DNA of 64,000 nucleotides. Origin: an uncultured Coriobacteriaceae bacterium (GTDB lineage: Bacteria; Actinomycetota; Coriobacteriia; Coriobacteriales; Eggerthellaceae). This document shows positions 32,108-40,582 of the stretch, in pieces (within the stretch, counting starts at the first letter, position 1; each line of letters begins with the position of its first letter). A model generated the notes under the pieces. It had not been told where the DNA came from, searched no databases, and worked only from the letters and a program-made list of their open reading frames with translations. The stretch is from the NCBI GenBank assembly GCA_937937585.1, contig CALDCB010000007.1, forward strand, positions 270,236-334,235, read 5' to 3'. The position numbers and the translations under genes are program-made.

Positions 32108-34657
32108 ATGTCTGCGCTATCGAAGCGGTTTCCCCGCGAACTGAAGAACAACCTTGGCAAATACCTGGGGATATTCTTGCTTATGGCGGTTGCGATCTCG
32201 TTGACCGCGGGTTTTCTCGTTGCTGCAAGTAGCATCGAGAAGTTGCAGGGCGAGGTCCGCGACACCTACAATCAAGAAGACGGTCAGTTCATCGCTAACT
32301 TCCAGGTTTCCGACAAGAACCTACGTGCCGTCGAGGACCTTGGTGTCCAGGTTTTCTCCAATTTCAGCCGCGACGTATCTTTGGAATACGCCGACGAGCC
32401 CGAAGGCGCTGCTCATGTGATGCGCGTTTTTGCCGACCGAACGCAAGTCGATCTCGCCGCATATTACGAAGGCTGCGCCCCGCAAGCCGACGATGAGCTC
32501 GCCATCGATCGCGTGTACGCGGTCCATCATGGCCTTGGGCTAGGCGACTCGATCGCCGTGGGCGGGAAATCGTTCAGGATTTGCGGCATCGTTTCGTTGT
32601 CCGATTATCAGGCGCTGTTCGAGAAGAACTCTGATTTCGTGTTCAACGCGCAATCGTTCTGCGTTGGATTGGTCACGCAAAGCGCGTTCGACTCGTTCGA
32701 TCAGGGAAAGCTGCGCTATGTTTACTCGTTCACGTGCGATAACCGGAGTCTTTCCGATGCCGACCGCGTCGACCTGGAAGAGGATATCGCCGATGCCCTC
32801 TCGGGCGCCAACGTCGCCGTCAGCGACTTCATCGATGCGGATGCCAACAACGGCATCACGTATGCGGCCGACGACGTTGTCGGCGATCAGCAGATGTGGC
32901 GCGTTCTGCTGTGGATGATTATCGCTATCATGGCTTTCGTCTTCGTGATCTTGACCGGTTCCACCATCGAGGAAGAAAGCGCGGTTATCGGAACACTCCT
33001 TGCCAGCGGTTATAGGAAAAGCGAGCTCGTGCGCCATTATCTTGCCATGCCGATGATCGTTGGCACTGCGGGTGCGCTTCTTGGCAATGTGCTGGGTTAC
33101 ACGCTTTTTTCCGAGCCGATGCGCAACTTGTATTACAACAGTTACAGTCTGCCCCCGTACGAAGCGACGTTCGATCCGCATGTTCTGGTGAACACCACGG
33201 TGATTCCCTTGGTGATGTTGTTCGTCATCACCTTGTTCGGGCTCCTTTTCAAACTTCGCTGCACCCCGCTTCAGTTCCTGCGCCATGAGACGTCACGGTC
33301 GTCTCGCCGGCGCGGCGCGATGTTGCCTGAAAGGCTGTCTTTCGTCAGCAGGTTTCGCCTTCGTGTTCTGTTGCAGAACCTGCCTAATTTCGTGACGTTG
33401 TTCCTAGGGGTTGTCTTTTCGGGCCTGCTGATGTTGTTCGGGCTTTGCATGATGCCGTGCGTCTCCTCGTATGCAGACGACTTGCGAAGCAGTTTGGTTT
33501 GCGAGCACACATACACGTTGAAGGCCCCGCTTGAGCTTGAAGGAAGCCAAGCTGACAAGGACGCCTACGCGGCGGTTCTCAAATTGTCCGAGACGGTTGA
33601 CATGAGCGCCATCGACGAGGATGAGATAGGCGACAAGCTCGCCGACATCGGAGCGGTCGATTTCACCGGCATTGAGCCCGAAGACGTTGGCCTTGGAGGC
33701 GTCGACCTTGGCGGATTGAGCTTGCAGGAGTTCTTCTCGCTTGTCGATCTTGCCAGCAACGTTTCCGATGACGACGACGCTCACCCGATCAACACGCTTG
33801 ATAACAGCGAAAAGGCGATTGCTCAGGCCGAGAAGTTCTCGGTTGCCTCGTTGGACATCCAGCATAAGTCTGGAGAAGGCTACGAGAGCATTTCGGTTTA
33901 CGGCGTGCAAGACAACTCGTCCTATTGGGAGGACATCGACGTTTCCGATAACCGGGTAGTCATAGGAAACGGCTTGGCGGAGAAATACGGCATCAAGACG
34001 GGCGATACGTTCACGGTGGAGGACCGATACGGCGGGAAGTCGTACAAGTTTTGCGTGGACGAGACGTACGGGTCGCTTGGCAACATGAACGTCTATCTGG
34101 GGATCGATGCCTTCAATGAGAAATTCGACCATCCTGCAGATTACTTCAACGGCTATGTGTCGGATGAAAGCCTGAACATCGATTCGCTGTACCTTGTGAA
34201 CGATCTCACGCCTTCCGACATGGACAAAATCGTGGCGCAGATGGAAGACTCCATGGGAGGGATGGGCAACCTGTTGAAGACGGTCGCTGTTCTCATTGCG
34301 CTCATACTGATGTATCTGCTTACGAAGACAGTGATCGATCATTCTGCGCGATCGATTTCGTACATGAAGGTGTTCGGCTATCGGGACGATGAGATCAACC
34401 GGCTGTACATCGATTCGATAACCGCCACCGTCATCGTCTCGGTCATTGCGTCCATTCCTCTGATCATCTGGGTTTTGAGCATGGTCGTGAAGGTTGCGTT
34501 CGCGGAGTACTCCGGGAATTTCGTCATCGCAATCGATCCGATATACCTTGCGCAATATATAGCGCTTTCCCTGGTTGCCTATGCCGTCGTCGCGTTCTTG
34601 CATGTGCGCAGGATCAAGCGCGTGCCGCTGGCTTTGGCTTTGAAAGTTCAGGAGTAG
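32108..34657 (+). CDS. FtsX-like ABC permease (849 aa)
   Basis: The protein has an N-terminal helix at about 15-37, a large extracytoplasmic domain, three helices with the first FtsX domain at about 260-370, a further helix near 430, a second large outer domain rich in Asp (SDNRV, DDDAH), and a C-terminal FtsX domain with three helices (TVAVLIALILMYLLTKTVID onward). This doubled FtsX arrangement is typical of transporters moving lipoproteins, peptides or antimicrobials out of the membrane. Partner is the ATPase upstream. Substrate unknown; no two-component system is nearby. Confidence 0.88.
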   Translation: MSALSKRFPRELKNNLGKYLGIFLLMAVAISLTAGFLVAASSIEKLQGEVRDTYNQEDGQFIANFQVSDKNLRAVEDLGVQVFSNFSRDVSLEYADEPEGAAHVMRVFADRTQVDLAAYYEGCAPQADDELAIDRVYAVHHGLGLGDSIAVGGKSFRICGIVSLSDYQALFEKNSDFVFNAQSFCVGLVTQSAFDSFDQGKLRYVYSFTCDNRSLSDADRVDLEEDIADALSGANVAVSDFIDADANNGITYAADDVVGDQQMWRVLLWMIIAIMAFVFVILTGSTIEEESAVIGTLLASGYRKSELVRHYLAMPMIVGTAGALLGNVLGYTLFSEPMRNLYYNSYSLPPYEATFDPHVLVNTTVIPLVMLFVITLFGLLFKLRCTPLQFLRHETSRSSRRRGAMLPERLSFVSRFRLRVLLQNLPNFVTLFLGVVFSGLLMLFGLCMMPCVSSYADDLRSSLVCEHTYTLKAPLELEGSQADKDAYAAVLKLSETVDMSAIDEDEIGDKLADIGAVDFTGIEPEDVGLGGVDLGGLSLQEFFSLVDLASNVSDDDDAHPINTLDNSEKAIAQAEKFSVASLDIQHKSGEGYESISVYGVQDNSSYWEDIDVSDNRVVIGNGLAEKYGIKTGDTFTVEDRYGGKSYKFCVDETYGSLGNMNVYLGIDAFNEKFDHPADYFNGYVSDESLNIDSLYLVNDLTPSDMDKIVAQMEDSMGGMGNLLKTVAVLIALILMYLLTKTVIDHSARSISYMKVFGYRDDEINRLYIDSITATVIVSVIASIPLIIWVLSMVVKVAFAEYSGNFVIAIDPIYLAQYIALSLVAYAVVAFLHVRRIKRVPLALALKVQE

Positions 34658-34685
34658 CGCGTTCGGTTGCACTTAGAAGCACGTC

Positions 34686-34722
34686 AAGCAAGGCCGGTTT
34701 CGTTTTGGAGCCGGCCTTGCTT
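34686..34722 (+). terminator. Terminator after the ABC/FtsX operon
   Basis: AAGCAAGGCCGG (34686-34697) pairs perfectly with CCGGCCTTGCTT (34711-34722) over a 13-nt loop. It begins 28 bases after the permease stop. Confidence 0.7.
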
Positions 34723-34864
34723 CGTGATCCTGCGTACAAGCATGTGCAGGTTTTCGGAGCCGCTTTGCGGATTCTCAGATTCGCCGCAATCGGGCTTGGC
34801 GATGGGGTAAAGTATTTGGTCGAATTTTCAGTTCAGCCATCTTGGCGCAGCGCAAAGGGGATCT

Positions 34865-36982
34865 ATGGACACCGATCAGAACGTCGCAAACGAGGCTTTC
34901 GGGCAAGAGCAGGCGCACCTTACCGAAACCTACGCCAAGCTTCTTGATATCGAAGCGGAAACCGCAGATCGTATCGCTGAAATCCGTCGTCAGGCAACGA
35001 AGGACATGAGCGACATGCGCGACGAGCTTGCGCTTGACTTCTCGTCCGACGACATGGCCATGGAAACTTTGGCGGAGTACCAGTCGATGAACGGCATCAT
35101 CGAGGGCTACAACCGCGCCATGGAAGTGAGCATGGACCGCTACAAGAAGGTCAAGCAGCTTATTCCGCGCGCGTATTTCGCGAAAGTGCAGCTGCAGTTC
35201 AAAGCCGGTGCTGCCCCACGCGACATCTACCTGGGAACGGCGGGCATGACCGATGACGATCGCCGCCACTTCATCGTCGACTGGCGAAGCCCCGTTGCCG
35301 AGACCTACTACAACCAAGAGATCGGCCCCACGTCGTATCGCGTCGATGATCGCGTGATCCATGCCGATTTGAAGGTTCGCCGTCAGTTCGACATCGACCA
35401 CGACAAGCTGCGCGCGTGCTTCGACACAACGGTTGCCATCGAGGACCCGCTGCTGCTTTCGAAGCTTTCCGAGCGTCACTCCGAGAAACTACAGGCCATC
35501 ACCGCAACCATTCAGCGCGAGCAGAACAAGGTCATTCGTCACGACGACGTCGACGTGCTGCTGGTCAACGGCATCGCCGGCTCGGGAAAGACCAGCGTGC
35601 TTCTGCAGCGCATCGCGTACCTGTTTTACCGCTATCGCGAGGATTTGGTTCCCTCTCAGGTGCACCTGTTCACGCCCAATCCCGTTTTCGGCAAGTACAT
35701 CGACAGCGTCCTTCCCGACATGGGCGAGAGCAACCCGCAGATCACCACATGGAACGAGTTCTTCGATCAGCGCGGCCTCACGGGTCGCGGTATGGCCGTT
35801 GACGTCCCGGCGCAGAACCTGCGCGCGCTCGAGGAAGCCGTGAAGGGCCTTGCGTTGGTCGACGGCGACTTCAACGACATCGCGCTTGACGGCCGCGTCA
35901 TTCTGAAGGCGTCCCAGATTCGCGGCGTCGTGTCGCGTTTCTCGCGCGAAACCGCCGGCCCGCGTCTTGCGGCCTTGGTCAACGAAGAGCTGTACGAGCG
36001 TTTCGAGAGCAAACTGAAATCGCTTGCCGGAAGCGATGAGATCCTTGACATCGTGGACACGCTTCCCGTTACCGAGCAGATTGCCCTGTTCGATCAGCAG
36101 ATCTCAACCGAGTCGGAGGAAGACCTTAAGAAGTGGTCGCGCCGCTATGTTGAGGTCAAGTGGGGAAGCGCTGTCAGCCAGATCGACGACTTCTCGTGGC
36201 TGAACGTCACGCGCGTCGGTGCCCGCATTACCGGCAGGACCGACCTTTCCGCGCTCGAATGGATGTACCTGCGCCTTCTGCTTACGGGCGACTCCGACCG
36301 CGATGCGCGCTTCGTCATGATCGATGAGGTGCAAGATTACACGTTGTCGCAGCTCATGGTGCTGTCCCGCTACTTCTACAGGGCTCACTTCCTGCTTCTG
36401 GGCGACCAGCATCAGGCCATCAAGCCCGGCACGGCCACGTTCGAGCAGATCCACGAGCTGTTCGCCCGCGATCACGGCGTTGTCGACGAGTGCCGCCTTA
36501 TGACCAGCTATCGTTCGACCCCCGAGATCACCGAGCTTTTCTGCAGCTTGCTTGAGAAGGACGAGCGCGTGCAAACTTCATCGGTTCAGCGCGAGGGTCA
36601 GGTGCCCACCATCAAGGCATGCGAAACGCGTGACGAGTGGGAGAAGGCCCTTCTTGAAGAGGTTCGCATCGGCGCCGGTGAGGGCGGTCTGACGGCGGTT
36701 GTTGCGATCGATAGGCAAACCGCTAAGCGCATTTCCAAGTTGTTAGGCGACGAAGCCGTTTTGGTGAAGGGCGATATGCAACTTCAGGGCTCGGGCGTCG
36801 TCGTACTCGACCTTCCGCTTGCAAAGGGTCTCGAGTTCGACCGCGTGATCATCCCCGATGCAACGCCGGCGGCGTACAGCGACGACGCGTTGTCGAAGAG
36901 CAGGCTCTACACCGCCATTTCGCGTGCCACGCAGCGCGTGACCATCCTTTCCGAGGGACCGCTCACCTCGTTGCTTTCCTAA
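34865..36982 (+). CDS. helD: HelD-like RNA polymerase-associated helicase/ATPase
   Basis: The product is 705 residues of the UvrD-like superfamily 1. The N-terminal 200 residues are the HelD-specific arm: a coiled coil (residues 10-60), then AYFAKVQLQF and FIVDWRSPVAETYYN, a pattern peculiar to HelD. Walker A is GIAGSGKTS near 238, motif II DEVQDYT near 486, and motif III LLGDQHQAI. HelD removes or recycles stalled RNA polymerase and in some actinobacteria protects it from rifamycins. AAAGGGGATCT lies upstream of the ATG. An HTH gene follows closely. Confidence 0.85.
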   Translation: MDTDQNVANEAFGQEQAHLTETYAKLLDIEAETADRIAEIRRQATKDMSDMRDELALDFSSDDMAMETLAEYQSMNGIIEGYNRAMEVSMDRYKKVKQLIPRAYFAKVQLQFKAGAAPRDIYLGTAGMTDDDRRHFIVDWRSPVAETYYNQEIGPTSYRVDDRVIHADLKVRRQFDIDHDKLRACFDTTVAIEDPLLLSKLSERHSEKLQAITATIQREQNKVIRHDDVDVLLVNGIAGSGKTSVLLQRIAYLFYRYREDLVPSQVHLFTPNPVFGKYIDSVLPDMGESNPQITTWNEFFDQRGLTGRGMAVDVPAQNLRALEEAVKGLALVDGDFNDIALDGRVILKASQIRGVVSRFSRETAGPRLAALVNEELYERFESKLKSLAGSDEILDIVDTLPVTEQIALFDQQISTESEEDLKKWSRRYVEVKWGSAVSQIDDFSWLNVTRVGARITGRTDLSALEWMYLRLLLTGDSDRDARFVMIDEVQDYTLSQLMVLSRYFYRAHFLLLGDQHQAIKPGTATFEQIHELFARDHGVVDECRLMTSYRSTPEITELFCSLLEKDERVQTSSVQREGQVPTIKACETRDEWEKALLEEVRIGAGEGGLTAVVAIDRQTAKRISKLLGDEAVLVKGDMQLQGSGVVVLDLPLAKGLEFDRVIIPDATPAAYSDDALSKSRLYTAISRATQRVTILSEGPLTSLLS

Positions 36983-37009
36983 GATGGAAAGCGTGGACGT
37001 GTTCGCGGT

Positions 37010-37264
37010 ATGCGTTCCTTGGGCAACATAGTGAAGAAGCGCCAAGTGCTGGTTGGTCAGCGCTTGGCGTTTTGTCGTAAGAAGGCGGGGTTATCGAAGA
37101 GTGCGCTGGCCCGTCTGGCAGGCGTCGGCCGTTCGACTCTGCTTCGCGCCGAGCGCGGGGAGGATGTTCGGATTGGAACCCTGATGTGCCTTGCGGATGT
37201 TCTTGGCGTGCGCGTGCGTGATCTGATGTCTTCGATAGACGATTCGCAATCTCGTGTGGAGTGA
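37010..37264 (+). CDS. Small HTH (XRE-like) regulator
   Basis: The product is 84 residues from ATG 37010, or 77 from the GTG at 37031; neither start has a good ribosome binding site. The helix-turn-helix is clear (GLSKSALARLAGVGRSTLLRAE), followed by GTLMCLADVLGVRVRDLM. It lies 27 bases after helD on the same strand, so it may be co-transcribed. Target unknown. Confidence 0.7.
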   Translation: MRSLGNIVKKRQVLVGQRLAFCRKKAGLSKSALARLAGVGRSTLLRAERGEDVRIGTLMCLADVLGVRVRDLMSSIDDSQSRVE

Positions 37265-37421
37265 AAGGATCGGTTCTCTTTCCGTCTGAAGAAATCCGCG
37301 AAAGGTGATTCTTTACGGAACCGTCACCACCTTGTTCCAGCAAGGCGAGAAAATGAAGCGAAATCTAATGACGATCTGACTCGTGGTTTGCCGTACGAGG
37401 AAAGTGAAAGAGGGGATGGCT

Positions 37422-37946
37422 ATGAGCAATGCAATGCCCGGGCGCCCGATGCGCCTTGCCGGCCGAGAGGTTAAGGGTGCAGCCCAGCTGCGCGAGATCG
37501 TCGATGCTTGCCAGACGGTGCGCATTGCCGCCGTCGATAACGAAGGCGTTTTCATCGTTCCCATGAGCTTCGGCTACGATTGGGCTGACCCTGCGGATCT
37601 GGAAGGTTCGGACGAGCCTCGTCTTGCCCTTTGGGTTCATTCTGCGGTTGAAGGCCGTAAGGTTGATGTGTTCGATGCCGAGCCGCGCGTCGCGATCGAG
37701 ATGGACGTCCAAGAGGGCGTCATCACGGGGAATTACGCATGTGCATACTCGTATGCCTATCGATCGATCGTGGGAACGGGAACGGTACATCGGATTCAGT
37801 CGCCCGAGATGAAACGTTACGGCCTTGAGCGCATTATGGCTCATCTGGCACCCGATGCTTTACCTGGATTCACGGATCAGGCGCTTGCTCGCACGAAGAT
37901 TTACTGCATCGACATCGAGAAGTTCACGGGAAAGCAGCGTGCATGA
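37422..37946 (+). CDS. NimA-like pyridoxamine 5'-phosphate oxidase family protein
   Basis: The start at 37422 follows GAGGGG by six bases; earlier in-frame starts lack a site. The product is 174 residues, an FMN-binding split barrel with MRLAGREV, VRIAAVDNEGVFIVPMSFGY, LWVHSAVEGRKVDVF and YRSIVGTGTVHRI. This is the pattern of nitroimidazole-resistance (Nim) and heme-utilisation-like flavoproteins. It probably reduces a small molecule; resistance to nitroimidazoles is possible but cannot be concluded from sequence. Confidence 0.8.
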   Translation: MSNAMPGRPMRLAGREVKGAAQLREIVDACQTVRIAAVDNEGVFIVPMSFGYDWADPADLEGSDEPRLALWVHSAVEGRKVDVFDAEPRVAIEMDVQEGVITGNYACAYSYAYRSIVGTGTVHRIQSPEMKRYGLERIMAHLAPDALPGFTDQALARTKIYCIDIEKFTGKQRA

Positions 37947-38023
37947 CGGGGAAGCGAAGGGGCGTCGCCTGCTTTGCTTGCGCGACGGCGCCGGCCGCTT
38001 CCCGCGCTGCTGAGCAAGGAATG

Positions 38024-38048
38024 AAAAAAAGCCGCCCGAAGGCGGCTT
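38024..38048 (-). terminator. Terminator of the first-listed tRNA-Asp gene (minus strand)
   Basis: AAGCCGCC (38029-38036) pairs with GGCGGCTT (38041-38048) around CGAA; on the minus strand seven T follow. It is a textbook intrinsic terminator. Confidence 0.9.
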
Positions 38049-38058
38049 CAAGATTCAA

Positions 38059-38135
<77 letters not shown>

Positions 38136-38155
38136 ATTAGTGCTAGTCTTGGAAG

Positions 38156-38178
38156 AAAAAGCCGCCCGAAGGCGGCTT
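38156..38178 (-). terminator. Terminator of the second tRNA-Asp gene (minus strand)
   Basis: Same hairpin as at 38029-38048: arms 38159-38166 and 38171-38178 around CGAA, with five T on the minus strand. It lies between the two tRNA genes, so the downstream copy is expressed by read-through or an own promoter not seen. Confidence 0.85.
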
Positions 38179-38188
38179 TCGAATTCAA

Positions 38189-38265
<77 letters not shown>

Positions 38266-38294
38266 ATTGGGTTGCTTCCAAAGCAGCGATAGCC

Positions 38295-38323
38295 AGTATA
38301 AGGGAGCCTTATTTATCACGCAA
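38295..38323 (-). promoter_or_regulatory. Promoter of the tRNA-Asp genes
   Basis: On the minus strand TTGCGT (38323-38318) and TATACT (38300-38295) are separated by 17 bp, and the first tRNA starts 30 bases after the -10 box. The rest of 38266-38500 holds no gene that I can support. Confidence 0.75.
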
Positions 38324-38500
38324 GGCTTTTTTCTGAACTCGCGAAAAATCATGTGCAACTTATGGAAAGCCAAGGTCAGAGATGCAAGCACGGAGCGACC
38401 ATAAAGGTTTGGTAACGATTGGATTTCGTCCCTGGTCGTCTTTCTTTCGGGTTGGGACTGTTAGCGATAAAGTTAAACCTTACACAACAGGAAGGTTTTC

Positions 38501-40582
38501 ATGCGCGTTATCAAGTATTTCAAAGGGCACGGTCTGGCCATCTTGCTTATCGTCGTCCTTCTTGCGGCTCAGGCGTTTTGTGATCTGGCACTGCCGAACT
38601 ACACGTCTCAATTGGTGGACGTGGGAATCCAGCAATCGGGCGTCGATCATGCATCGCCCGAGGTGATGACGGAACCAACCTACGATTCTGTCGCTTCCGC
38701 GCTTGCGTCATCCGAAGGCGATGCAGCGTCTGTCTTTCAGGACGCGTACTTCAGGGGCGATGACGGTTCGTATCACCTGACGTCGTTCGGCAAAGAGAAC
38801 CGTGCCGCTCTTGACGATATCGTTTCCATTCCTTTGATCCAGATTCACTTGGGAATGCCTGTTGAAGCGGTCGCCCAGCAAAGCGACAGCATCGTCGCTC
38901 AAGAGGCCATCGCTTCCGCTGTGGCGGAATATCGCCTTGCGGGCGCTGACGTGTCGGGCATGCAGCTCGGCTATCTTCTTCGCACCGGCGCATGCATGAT
39001 GGGCTTCGTTGCCTTGAGCGTTGTCGTCGCCGCTCTGGTCGGCTTGGTGGCTTCGCGTACGGGCGCAGCGATCGGTCGCGACCTTCGCGAGAAGCTGTTC
39101 GCGAAGGTCATCTCGTTTTCGGATGCCGAGATCCAACGGTTCTCGGCAGCTTCCCTTATTACGCGCGGCACGAACGACGTTCAGCAGATCCAGCAGATGT
39201 CTATTATGTTCATGCGCATGATCTTGTATTCGCCCATCCTTGCCATTGGCGGCATCATCATGGTGGCGCGAACCGACCTTTCCATGGGCTGGATCATCGG
39301 CGTCGGCATCGGTGCCGTCATGCTGGTTGTGTCCGTGCTTTTCATCATCGCCATGCCGAAGTTCCGCGTTATGCAGAAACTCATCGACAAGGTGAACCTT
39401 GTCGCGCGTGAGATGTTGACCGGTGTTTCCGTCGTCCGCGCGTTCGGCCGTCAGGAAACCGAGCAGCAACGGTTCGACAAGGCCAGCACCGACCTGATGT
39501 CCACCCAGCTGTTCACGAACTGCGTCATGACCTTCATGATGCCCGCGATGATGCTCATCATGAACGGCATCTCGGTGCTTATTGTTTGGGTGGGAGGATC
39601 GGCTATCGACGCTGGCTCTCTTCAGACGGGCGACCTCATCGCGTTCATCACGTATTCCATGGTCGTCATCATGAGCTTCCTTATGCTGGGAATGCTTGCC
39701 ATCATCATTCCGCGTGCCGACGTCTCGGCCCAACGGATCGACGAGGTTCTGGCAACTGAGCCCTCCATCTGCGACCCTTCGGTCCCTTCTGCGGATGCCA
39801 TGCAGGGGCAGGTGAAAAGCGAAGGCGCCTGCATCGCGTTCAGCCACGTCGACTTCAAGTACAGCGACTCGGTTGAAAACGTGCTCGAAGACATCGATTT
39901 CGTTGCCGAACCCGGCAAGACCACGGCCATCATCGGCTCTACCGGCTCGGGCAAGTCCACCATCCTCAAGTTAATCGAGCGCTTCTACGACGTGACGGGC
40001 GGAAGCGTCACCATCGACGGCGTCGATGTGCGCGACTTAAGCCAGCATGATCTGCGCGCCCAGCTTGGTTACGCGCCGCAGCATGCGTTCCTGTTCGCCG
40101 GGACCATCGGCTCGAATATCGGATATGGCGCGAAGGACGCAAGCGACGACGCGTTGCTTCAAGCGGCCGATATCGCGCAGGCAACCGAGTTCATAGAGAC
40201 GCAGGACGAGGGCATCGATTCGTTCGTCACCCAAGGCGGCGGCAACGTGTCGGGTGGTCAGCGCCAGAGGCTTTCCATTGCCCGCGCCCTGGCAACCGAC
40301 GCCCGTGCTTACCTGTTCGATGACAGCTTCTCGGCCCTTGACTACAAGACCGACGCCGCGTTGCGCCGTGCTCTTCATTCGCGCATGGGCGGCAAAACCG
40401 TCATCATCGTCGCACAGCGCATCGCAACCATCATGCATGCCGACAAGATCGTCGTCCTTGACGAGGGTCGCGTTGCGGGCATGGGGACGCACGACCAGCT
40501 CATGCAGTCGTGTGACCTGTATCGCGAGATCGCGTATTCACAGCTATCGGAAAAGGAGCTGGCGGGAGGTGGTGCCGCATGA
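38501..40582 (+). CDS. ABC exporter half-transporter with degenerate catalytic site
   Basis: The product is 693 residues. It has six membrane helices (residues about 15-400, with an unusually long first outer loop of ~110 residues) and a nucleotide-binding domain with Walker A GSTGSGKST near 477, signature VSGGQRQRLSIARAL, and Walker B AYLFDDSFSALD. The catalytic glutamate after Walker B is aspartate, which marks the non-hydrolysing site of a heterodimeric exporter. AGGAAGG precedes the ATG. It overlaps its partner gene by four bases. Substrate unknown; multidrug or lipid export is typical. Confidence 0.92.
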   Translation: MRVIKYFKGHGLAILLIVVLLAAQAFCDLALPNYTSQLVDVGIQQSGVDHASPEVMTEPTYDSVASALASSEGDAASVFQDAYFRGDDGSYHLTSFGKENRAALDDIVSIPLIQIHLGMPVEAVAQQSDSIVAQEAIASAVAEYRLAGADVSGMQLGYLLRTGACMMGFVALSVVVAALVGLVASRTGAAIGRDLREKLFAKVISFSDAEIQRFSAASLITRGTNDVQQIQQMSIMFMRMILYSPILAIGGIIMVARTDLSMGWIIGVGIGAVMLVVSVLFIIAMPKFRVMQKLIDKVNLVAREMLTGVSVVRAFGRQETEQQRFDKASTDLMSTQLFTNCVMTFMMPAMMLIMNGISVLIVWVGGSAIDAGSLQTGDLIAFITYSMVVIMSFLMLGMLAIIIPRADVSAQRIDEVLATEPSICDPSVPSADAMQGQVKSEGACIAFSHVDFKYSDSVENVLEDIDFVAEPGKTTAIIGSTGSGKSTILKLIERFYDVTGGSVTIDGVDVRDLSQHDLRAQLGYAPQHAFLFAGTIGSNIGYGAKDASDDALLQAADIAQATEFIETQDEGIDSFVTQGGGNVSGGQRQRLSIARALATDARAYLFDDSFSALDYKTDAALRRALHSRMGGKTVIIVAQRIATIMHADKIVVLDEGRVAGMGTHDQLMQSCDLYREIAYSQLSEKELAGGGAA

